From contig SKGU01000053.1 of assembly GCA_007117255.1 (NCBI GenBank), positions 1-5,712 of the forward strand: DNA of 5,712 nt, given 5' to 3'. A program made the translations under genes and the position numbers. The notes beneath the pieces were generated by a model, which saw nothing but the letters and a program-made list of their open reading frames with translations, did not search any database and was not told the DNA's origin. The DNA is from Natronohydrobacter sp. (GTDB lineage: Bacteria; Pseudomonadota; Alphaproteobacteria; Rhodobacterales; Rhodobacteraceae). This document shows, in pieces, positions 1-4,752 of this stretch (position 1 is the first letter of the stretch; the number at the start of each line of letters is the position of its first letter).

Positions 1-21
1 GCCATGGCGGGATTGGCATGA
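1..21 (+). CDS. 3' end of an unidentified upstream gene (partial)
   Basis: Reading frame 1 is open from the window edge and ends at the TGA at 19-21, giving a tail of Ala-Met-Ala-Gly-Leu-Ala. This stop overlaps the rimM start as ATGA (18-21). The same arrangement occurs at the rimM/trmD junction, which supports a real upstream gene in the same operon. In many bacteria the gene before rimM is rpsP (ribosomal protein S16), but six residues cannot identify it, and some genomes have another small gene here. Chance opening of such a short frame cannot be excluded. Confidence 0.4.
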   Translation, partial: AMAGLA

Positions 22-524
22 GCACGGACCGGATCTGTGTCGGCGCGATTGCCGGCGCCTTTGGCGTGCGTGGCGAGGTGCGGCTGAAAAGCTTCTGCGC
101 CGATCCGGGCGCGATCGGGGATTACGGCCCGCTCTGGTCCGAAGATGGGCGGCAGTTCTCGGTCACTTTGGGAGTGCCGGTCGCGCAGGGGTTTTCTGCG
201 CGCCTCAGCGGGGTCATGACGAAAGAACAGGCCGACAGTTTGCGCGGTGTGCGGCTTTTTGCCGAACGCGACAGCCTGCCGGGGCTTCCGGATGACGAGT
301 TCTACCATGCGGACCTGATCGGGCTGGAAGTGTTCGACACGGGCGGGCAATCTCTTGGTCGCGTGAAAGCTGTGCTCAATCACGGGGCGTCGGATTTGCT
401 AGAACTGGTCGCGCCAGGAAAAAAGGGGGCAATTCTGTTGCCTTTCACCAAGGCTGTTGTCCCGACAGTTGATCTGAGCGCGCGCCGGATCGTCGCCGAT
501 CCACCTGAAGGGCTGATCGAATGA
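18..524 (+). CDS. rimM: Ribosome maturation factor RimM
   Basis: RimM is a cytoplasmic assembly factor that binds the 30S head, through ribosomal protein S19, and helps mature the 3' domain of 16S rRNA. The 168-residue product has the usual family length and two-domain layout. The N-terminal RimM beta-barrel (about residues 5-85) carries the conserved GAFGVRGEVR stretch (14-23). The C-terminal PRC-barrel-like domain (about 95-168) opens with FYHADLIGLEV and has the LLPFTKAVVP segment near 141-150. The start at 18 is preceded by a modest GCGGGA purine stretch (7-12). It overlaps the stop of an upstream frame by ATGA, so translation is probably coupled. The stop overlaps the trmD start by 4 bases, consistent with the common rimM-trmD operon. 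No odd residues or breaks were noted. Confidence 0.96.
   Translation: MSTDRICVGAIAGAFGVRGEVRLKSFCADPGAIGDYGPLWSEDGRQFSVTLGVPVAQGFSARLSGVMTKEQADSLRGVRLFAERDSLPGLPDDEFYHADLIGLEVFDTGGQSLGRVKAVLNHGASDLLELVAPGKKGAILLPFTKAVVPTVDLSARRIVADPPEGLIE
507..512 (+). promoter_or_regulatory. Ribosome binding site of trmD
   Basis: GAAGGG lies 8 bases before the ATG at 521, inside the last rimM codons. It supports the first ATG, and therefore the long N-terminal extension of TrmD, as the real start. Confidence 0.6.
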
Positions 525-1324
525 GCGGGCCAGAGCGGCGCGCGAAAGGTCGGCTGGCGATTGCGCCCTCACTGACACCGCGCTCTCTTGAGAAGCGCGG
601 TACACCAGTACAGGCTTGGCAAGCGCGCATCATCACGCTGTTTCCTGAGGCATTTCCCGGCGTGCTGGGCCTGTCGCTGACAGGAAAAGCACTCAAGGAG
701 CGGCAGTGGGCGCTCGATACAGTTGACCTTCGGCCCTTCGGGATCGGTAAGCATCGCAATGTTGATGACACACCTGCAGGGGGCGGCGCAGGTATGGTGT
801 TGCGTGCTGATGTGCTGGGCCGTGCGGTCGACATGGCGATGCGTGGCACACCGGACGACCGCGCGCAATGGCCGTTGGTTTGCCTCAGCCCGCGTGGACG
901 GCCCTTTACGCAAGCGATGGCTCGTCAATGGTCGCAGACGCGCGGGATCACCATGATTTGCGGGCGTTTTGAGGGCATAGACCAGCGCGTGATCGAGCAT
1001 TTCGGGATTGAGGAAGTCAGTTTGGGCGATTTCGTCCTGACCGGGGGCGAATTGGCCGCGCAGGCGATGATCGACGCGACTGTGCGGCTGTTGCCGGATG
1101 TGCTGGGCAATGCCGCGTCTATCGAGGAAGAGAGCTTCTCGCAGGGGCTTTTGGAACATCCGCAATACACGCGGCCTGCTGAATGGGCGGGGCACGAGAT
1201 TCCGCCTGTGCTGATGTCAGGCAACCACGGTGAGATCGCGCGGTGGCGCCAATCACAATCTGAGCAGCTCACGCAAGAGCGCCGACCGGATCTTTGGGCG
1301 CAGTGGCGCGCGGCGCAAGACTGA
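521..1324 (+). CDS. trmD: tRNA (guanine-N1-)-methyltransferase TrmD
   Basis: TrmD transfers methyl from S-adenosylmethionine to N1 of G37 in tRNAs reading CNN and some other codons, which prevents +1 frameshifting. The SPOUT catalytic core begins near residue 33 (WQARIITLFPEAFPG). It continues with the RPFG.GKHRNVDDTPAGGGAGMV block (71-93), SPRG (123-126), CGRFEGID (147-154) and the knot segment SLGDFVLTGGELAA (167-180). Asp170 matches the family's catalytic aspartate. The C-terminal helical domain includes LLEHPQYTRP (210-219). At 267 residues it is a little longer than typical enzymes because of about 32 extra basic residues before the core. The Shine-Dalgarno at 507-512 and the ATGA overlap with rimM favour this start, and I recall similar extensions in Rhodobacterales relatives. 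The gene ends 22 bases before a strong palindrome, and rplS does not follow. Confidence 0.97.
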   Translation: MSGPERRAKGRLAIAPSLTPRSLEKRGTPVQAWQARIITLFPEAFPGVLGLSLTGKALKERQWALDTVDLRPFGIGKHRNVDDTPAGGGAGMVLRADVLGRAVDMAMRGTPDDRAQWPLVCLSPRGRPFTQAMARQWSQTRGITMICGRFEGIDQRVIEHFGIEEVSLGDFVLTGGELAAQAMIDATVRLLPDVLGNAASIEEESFSQGLLEHPQYTRPAEWAGHEIPPVLMSGNHGEIARWRQSQSEQLTQERRPDLWAQWRAAQD

Positions 1325-1346
1325 ATTTCGGGCGTCTGAGTGGTAT

Positions 1347-1375
1347 GTAGGGTGCGTGCTGAGCACGCACCCTAC
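1347..1375. repeat. Perfect 29-bp palindrome between convergent trmD and aroA
   Basis: The 14-base arms GTAGGGTGCGTGCT (1347-1360) and AGCACGCACCCTAC (1362-1375) are exact reverse complements around one central G (1361). As RNA this folds into a 13-bp stem with a 3-base loop. It starts 22 bases after the trmD stop and ends 4 bases before the aroA stop on the opposite strand, so it fills the convergent junction. No T-run follows on either strand, so it is not a canonical intrinsic terminator. It could still act as a bidirectional transcription block or a 3'-end stabiliser for both mRNAs. The sequence resembles dispersed GTAGGGTGCGTG-type palindromes that I recall from proteobacterial genomes (REP-like elements). 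No second copy is in this window. Confidence 0.85.
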
Positions 1376-1379
1376 GCCG

Positions 1380-2720
1380 TCACGCGTCGCGGGAAAGTTG
1401 CGCGCCAAGCCCCGCCATCAGAGGCTCGAATATCGGAAAGGACGTGTCGATGGGGCTTGCATCATCGACTGTGACAGGATCGCGACTGACCAGCCCCAGA
1501 CACAGGAAACTCATCGCGATGCGGTGGTCGAGATGCGACTGGACAGTCGCGCCACCCGGCACGACGTCCACGCCATACACTGTCAGGCTGTCCTCTGTTT
1601 CCTCGACCCTTACGCCGCAGGCTTCCAATCCACGGGCCATCGCGTCGATCCGGTCCGATTCCTTCACCCGCAATTCCTTGATCCCGCGCATCACGGTTGT
1701 CCCTTCGGCCGTTGCGGCAAGCGCAGCAAGGACCGGGTATTCGTCGATCATGCTGGCTGCGCGCTCTGGCGGCACCTCGATGCCATTGAGCGCGGAAAAG
1801 CGCACGCGCAGATCTGCGACAGGCTCGCCACCTTCTTCGCGCGGGTTTTCCATGACCAGATCGGCACCCATTTCCTGCAAGGTCAGGTAGATGCCGTTGC
1901 GGGTCGGGTTCTGGCTGACGCCCGGCACGAGAATATCTGACCCTGGCACCATGAGTGCCGCACAGACCGGAAACGCCGCAGAGGACGGGTCGCGCGGGAC
2001 AGAAACGCTTTGGCCGCGCAATTCCGGCTGGCCCGTCAGTGTGATGATCCGACCATCTGGCGTGTCCTCGACTGTAAGTTCTGCCCCAAAGCCGCGCAGC
2101 ATGCGTTCGGTGTGGTCGCGGGTTGGCTCCTCTTCGATCACGATTGTCTGGCCCGGTGCATTCAACCCGGCCAGAAGCACTGCCGATTTGACTTGCGCGG
2201 AAGGCATGGGCAGCCGGTATTCAACTGGGACAGGTGCCGCCGCGCCGATCAGTGTCAATGGCAAGCGCCCGCCCTGACGCCCGTATGCCTGCGCGCCAAA
2301 CAGCGCAAGCGGTTCGGTGATGCGTCCCATGGGGCGTTTGTTCAGGCTGGCATCACCAGTGAAGGTGGCTGCAATGTCCGTGGTGGCCATGGCCCCCATG
2401 ATCAGCCGTACACCTGTGCCGGAATTGCCGCAATCAATCACATTGGACGGCTCAGCAAAGCCGCCCACGCCCACGCCCTGTACTGACCATGCACCAGCGC
2501 CATCGCGCGTTACTGTCGCACCAAAGGCCTGCATGGCCTTGGCTGTGTCGAGCACGTCCTGGCCTTCCAGAAGCCCAGTTATCTGGGTTTCACCGACTGA
2601 CAGCGCCCCAAGGATCAGTGCACGATGAGAGATTGACTTGTCGCCCGGTACCTCTGCCACGCCGCGCAGGGGGCCGGATTTGTGCGAACTCATGGGCAGT
2701 ACTGGGCCGTGACCAGACAT
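1380..2720 (-). CDS. aroA: 3-phosphoshikimate 1-carboxyvinyltransferase (EPSP synthase), class II type
   Basis: AroA joins shikimate-3-phosphate and phosphoenolpyruvate to make EPSP, the sixth step of the cytoplasmic shikimate pathway to aromatic amino acids. The 446 residues cover the whole two-domain fold. Visible motifs are PGDKSISHR (25-33; Lys28, Arg33), DCGNSGTG (96-103), KRPMGR (128-133), SAQVK (174-178), RDHTE (201-205), NPTR (271-274), SMIDEYP (323-329; catalytic Asp326), RVKESDR (351-357; Glu354) and HLDHR (396-400). GDKS, SAQxK, RxHTE and NxTR together mark the class II group that includes the Agrobacterium CP4 enzyme. The residue aligned with CP4 Ala100 is Gly101 here. The ATG at 2720 has GAAAGG 7 bases upstream. 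The in-frame ATG at 2693 lacks a Shine-Dalgarno, so the longer form is preferred. It lies downstream of a ParA-type gene on the same strand and converges with trmD. Confidence 0.97.
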   Translation of the reverse strand: MSGHGPVLPMSSHKSGPLRGVAEVPGDKSISHRALILGALSVGETQITGLLEGQDVLDTAKAMQAFGATVTRDGAGAWSVQGVGVGGFAEPSNVIDCGNSGTGVRLIMGAMATTDIAATFTGDASLNKRPMGRITEPLALFGAQAYGRQGGRLPLTLIGAAAPVPVEYRLPMPSAQVKSAVLLAGLNAPGQTIVIEEEPTRDHTERMLRGFGAELTVEDTPDGRIITLTGQPELRGQSVSVPRDPSSAAFPVCAALMVPGSDILVPGVSQNPTRNGIYLTLQEMGADLVMENPREEGGEPVADLRVRFSALNGIEVPPERAASMIDEYPVLAALAATAEGTTVMRGIKELRVKESDRIDAMARGLEACGVRVEETEDSLTVYGVDVVPGGATVQSHLDHRIAMSFLCLGLVSRDPVTVDDASPIDTSFPIFEPLMAGLGAQLSRDA

Positions 2721-2804
2721 ACGGGCGCCTTTCAGCTAGGGAGTATTCCGCATGCTGATAGCGCACCCATACCGCGCCGTCCATGGGGCGCTGGCGCTGT
2801 CTGG
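2721..2804. other. 84-bp gap between parA-like gene and aroA
   Basis: This gap holds the aroA Shine-Dalgarno (GAAAGG on the - strand) close to the ATG. It also holds a weak inverted repeat, GCGCC (2774-2778) with GGCGC (2787-2791) around an 8-base loop, just after the parA-like stop. There is no T-run after the stem, so a terminator is not supported. I could not pick out a convincing promoter for aroA. Read-through from the parA-like gene is possible. Confidence 0.4.
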
Positions 2805-3446
2805 TCAGGCTTGTACCAGTTGTGCCTCGACTTCGGCCAGGAGCGCGTCCAGCTCAAGGCGCATGGCCGGATTGCGCGCGGATTCGATCCCGCCAAGGCC
2901 CTGTCCCAGAGTTTCGGCATAAGCGACGCGGTTCGACACCTGCGTTGCGGCGATCTGCGCATCCAGATCTTTGGCAGCCTGTTCGATTTCGCCGCCAAGC
3001 CGCGTGCCGGGGCGGGCACGGTTCAGCACGACCAGGACTTCGCGGCTTTCTCGGCGGGCCAGATCCAGTACGCCATCAGTCGCCCAAAGGTCGACATGGC
3101 TGGAAGCGACTGGCACCACGACCAGGTCTGCCACACGCAGGGCCGGGCGCAGGTCGCTGTCGGCTTTGGGGGGCGTGTCGATGATCACGAAATCGGCCAT
3201 GTCGCGCAGTTTGCCGACCTCATAGCCGACCCCCCATGCTGAAGCCGTAGAAAATTCCATGCCTTCGCAACGACCGGCTTCATGCCGGGTCATGAACCAG
3301 CGTCCAAGCGAGCCTTGCGGGTCCGTGTCCAGAAACGCGACACGCGCGCCCTTGCGCGCCAGCATCACGCCAAGATTGACCGCAAGCGTGGTCTTGCCCG
3401 ACCCGCCCTTTTGCTGTGCGATGGTGATAACCTTGCCTTTGGCCAT
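2805..3446 (-). CDS. Orphan ParA/MinD-type P-loop ATPase
   Basis: This is a 213-residue deviant-Walker-A ATPase of the ParA/MinD superfamily, which positions chromosomes, plasmids or protein cargoes by cycling on the nucleoid. The Walker A motif is KGGSGKTT (13-20) with the signature lysine Lys13 and P-loop Lys18. The A' motif is LDTDPQGS (39-46), and the Walker B-like strand is FVIIDTPP (86-93; Asp90). There is no N-terminal helix-turn-helix, so it resembles the short ParA type. No parB-like partner is visible on either side, so the cargo is unknown and I give no symbol. The ATG at 3446 is chosen because AAGGGG lies 6 bases before it. A GTG at 3467 would add seven residues, but the Shine-Dalgarno would then fall inside the gene. 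It lies between the Lrp-type gene and aroA on the same strand. Plasmid-type segregation seems unlikely in this housekeeping context, but that is inference. Confidence 0.9.
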   Translation of the reverse strand: MAKGKVITIAQQKGGSGKTTLAVNLGVMLARKGARVAFLDTDPQGSLGRWFMTRHEAGRCEGMEFSTASAWGVGYEVGKLRDMADFVIIDTPPKADSDLRPALRVADLVVVPVASSHVDLWATDGVLDLARRESREVLVVLNRARPGTRLGGEIEQAAKDLDAQIAATQVSNRVAYAETLGQGLGGIESARNPAMRLELDALLAEVEAQLVQA

Positions 3447-3511
3447 GTTCCGCCCCTTTTGCTGCACCGCAGCATAGCGAATTTGCGCGCGAATGCACGC
3501 GATTTTTGCGC
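3447..3511. promoter_or_regulatory. Intergenic region upstream of the parA-like gene with direct repeats
   Basis: These 65 bases separate the Lrp-type stop from the parA-like ATG. On the - strand they contain AAGGGG, the Shine-Dalgarno, and a TATGCT hexamer resembling a -10 box about 20-25 bases upstream of the start codon. They also contain two near-identical direct repeats, GCGCAAAAATCGC (3511-3499) and GCGCAAATTCGC (3488-3477), 23 bases apart, close to two helical turns. No good -35 hexamer was found. The repeats could be an operator, but this is unproven. Confidence 0.3.
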
Positions 3512-3964
3512 TTAGGCCCGCTCATCCTTGGGCGATCCCATCACAACCATGGTTGTGAGACGTTCCAGATGCGGGAACGCGCCCATGTAATCGGTGTGAA
3601 ACTGTTTATAGGCCGCCAGATCCCGCGCCTCGACGCGCAGCAGGTATTCTACTGTCCCAGTGATGTTATGGCACTCACGCACCTGTGGGGCAGCTTGCAT
3701 CAAACGCTCGAATTCTGCCTGCGCAGCCTTGGTATGCCGTGACAGGCCCACGGTCACATAGGCAATGAACCCGATCCCGGTCTGTGTGCGGTCGATCACC
3801 GCGCGATAGCCCGAAATGATCCCGCGCCGCTCCAGATCCTGCACGCGGCGCAGACAGGCAGAGGGCGACAGGCCGACCTTATCTGCGAGCTCGATATTCG
3901 AGATGCGCCCGTCCCGCGACAAGACGCGCAATATATGGTCAGATATTTGGTCCAGATCATTCAT
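3512..3964 (-). CDS. Lrp/AsnC-family transcriptional regulator
   Basis: This is a 150-residue feast/famine regulator, a small DNA-binding protein that usually assembles as dimers to octamers and responds to an amino acid. The N-terminal winged helix-turn-helix (about 5-55) contains ISNIELADKVGLSPSACLRRVQDLE (21-45), which matches the family pattern closely. The C-terminal RAM/AsnC ligand domain (about 65-142) includes the turn ITGTVEYLLRVEARDL (101-116), the region that forms the effector pocket in relatives. The size is typical. It is divergent from a LysE-family exporter, with 91 bases between the two start codons, so it probably controls that exporter and itself in response to the exported amino acid. 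The ligand cannot be read from sequence. The ATG at 3964 has no recognisable Shine-Dalgarno. The upstream ATG at 3984 is followed at once by an in-frame TAA, so no longer form exists. Confidence 0.95.
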   Translation of the reverse strand: MNDLDQISDHILRVLSRDGRISNIELADKVGLSPSACLRRVQDLERRGIISGYRAVIDRTQTGIGFIAYVTVGLSRHTKAAQAEFERLMQAAPQVRECHNITGTVEYLLRVEARDLAAYKQFHTDYMGAFPHLERLTTMVVMGSPKDERA

Positions 3965-4055
3965 GAGTTGCGTGATTAGTTCATATGGCGCAGCTTTTGC
4001 AATAAATTATCGGATGCAGCCGCATAATCTGGCCTCTTATTGAATGAGGCCCCTG
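3965..4055. promoter_or_regulatory. Divergent promoter/operator region, regulator and exporter
   Basis: This 91-base stretch separates the Lrp-type and LysE-type start codons and is clearly more AT-rich than its surroundings. It holds ATAA-A-TTAT (4002-4010), a small perfect palindrome, and ATGC-agcc-GCAT (4014-4025), a second inverted repeat flanked by ATTAT (4006-4010) and ATAAT (4024-4028). CATAAT (4023-4028) is a fair -10 box for the exporter, giving a start near 4035, but its -35 is poor. TTGCAA (3997-4002) could serve as a -35 for the regulator, with ACTAAT or CTAATC 16-17 bases on. AT-rich imperfect palindromes fit known Lrp-family sites. The exact operator is not resolved. Confidence 0.5.
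4045..4049 (+). promoter_or_regulatory. Ribosome binding site that decides the exporter start
   Basis: TGAGG sits 6 bases before the ATG at 4056. The earlier in-frame ATG at 4044 overlaps this element and has no Shine-Dalgarno of its own, so translation is assigned to 4056. Confidence 0.6.
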
Positions 4056-4652
4056 ATGACGACTGAACTGCTCTTTGCCCTGATCGCCTATGCTTTCGTA
4101 ACATCGGTTACGCCGGGGCCGAACAATATCATGCTTCTGGCATCTGGTGTGAATTTTGGATTCCTCCGGACACTTCCGCATATGCTTGGCATCGCGCTGG
4201 GCCATGCCTTCATGGTGTTTGTCGTGGGTGTGGGGCTGGTGGGCGTGTTCATCAGCTATCCTCCTGCCCGGACTGCGCTGACAGTTGTTTCGGTGGCTTA
4301 CATGTTGTGGCTCGCTTGGAAGATCGCCCATGCCGCGCCGCCGGACGGCAGCACGACCAAGGGCAAACCCCTGACTTTTCTTCAGGCAGCGGCTTTCCAA
4401 TGGGTGAACCCCAAAGCCTGGATCATGTCGCTGGGCGCGGTCACGCTTTATGCGCCGGGGCAGGAATGGCTGGCTGTTACCTGGGTCGCCGGGGTCTTTG
4501 TGCTGGTGAACTTTCCGTCTGTCTCAGTCTGGGCATTGGCGGGGGTCGGGCTGCGCCGTTTGCTGCAGCGCCCTGACTTGCTGCGTGCCTTCAATTACAC
4601 GATGGCGGCACTTTTGATCCTCTCGCTATATCCGGTGATCTTCGGTGCATAA
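4056..4652 (+). CDS. LysE/RhtB-family amino acid exporter
   Basis: This is a 198-residue inner-membrane protein of the LysE/RhtB superfamily, which exports amino acids or their derivatives using the proton gradient. The family signature TPGPNN is at 19-24 after the first hydrophobic helix, followed by GFLRTLPHMLGIALGH (35-50). The conserved FQWVNPKAW segment is at 114-122. About six membrane segments are visible: 1-20, 38-66, 73-93, 108-133, 138-168 and 176-196. They are separated by a short hydrophilic loop near 94-106. The length is typical. A start at 4044 would add Met-Arg-Pro-Leu, but the Shine-Dalgarno at 4045-4049 and the usual family N-terminus favour 4056. The divergent Lrp/AsnC-type gene is the likely regulator, switching export on when its amino acid accumulates. 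The substrate cannot be assigned, and homoserine/threonine- or lysine-like names should not be transferred. Confidence 0.95.
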   Translation: MTTELLFALIAYAFVTSVTPGPNNIMLLASGVNFGFLRTLPHMLGIALGHAFMVFVVGVGLVGVFISYPPARTALTVVSVAYMLWLAWKIAHAAPPDGSTTKGKPLTFLQAAAFQWVNPKAWIMSLGAVTLYAPGQEWLAVTWVAGVFVLVNFPSVSVWALAGVGLRRLLQRPDLLRAFNYTMAALLILSLYPVIFGA

Positions 4653-4752
4653 TCGGGCCAACACAGGTTGCGCCCTTGAAAATGCGCCGTTAGTCTTTGA
4701 CTAGGTCGTTCGCGATCCGACAAGAAAAACGAAGATCCTTGGGAGGATTACC
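4653..4752. promoter_or_regulatory. 100-bp leader region of the TAXI gene
   Basis: This region lies between the exporter stop and the TAXI start. It contains two -35-like hexamers, TTGAAA (4676-4681) and TTGACT (4697-4702). The second is followed 16 bases later by GACAAG (4719-4724), a weak -10. An A-rich stretch (4721-4735) and a strong Shine-Dalgarno follow. No stem plus T-run terminator for the exporter was seen. A separate promoter for the transporter is likely from the spacing, but its exact position is uncertain. Confidence 0.3.
4741..4746 (+). promoter_or_regulatory. Strong Shine-Dalgarno of the TAXI gene
   Basis: GGGAGG lies 6 bases before the ATG at 4753. It is the best ribosome binding site in the window, fitting a periplasmic binding protein that is normally made in excess over its membrane partner. 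Confidence 0.75.

Noticed and set aside
569..1195. Open frame antisense to trmD (208 codons)
   Set aside because: It lies fully inside trmD, which has clear motifs. No ribosome binding site or domain was seen.
1230..1940. Open + strand frame (236 codons) running from trmD into antisense aroA
   Set aside because: It spans the palindrome and two real genes on opposite strands, has a composition typical of a shadow frame and has no family resemblance.
2590..2784. Small - strand frame (64 codons) between the parA-like gene and aroA
   Set aside because: Most of it overlaps the start of aroA in another frame. It has no convincing Shine-Dalgarno and no recognisable sequence.
2774..2791. Possible terminator hairpin after the parA-like gene
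   Set aside because: The stem is only 5 bp with an 8-base loop and no T-run. Such pairs are common in GC-rich DNA.
3444..3467. GTG start at 3467 for the parA-like gene
   Set aside because: The AAGGGG Shine-Dalgarno lies within the added codons and is correctly spaced for the ATG at 3446. Family proteins begin near the Lys-Val-Ile-Thr-Ile strand.
2805..3964. Idea that the Lrp-type, ParA-like and aroA genes form a novel system
   Set aside because: Gaps of 65 and 84 bases, unrelated functions and the regulator's clear pairing with the divergent exporter make chance adjacency more likely.
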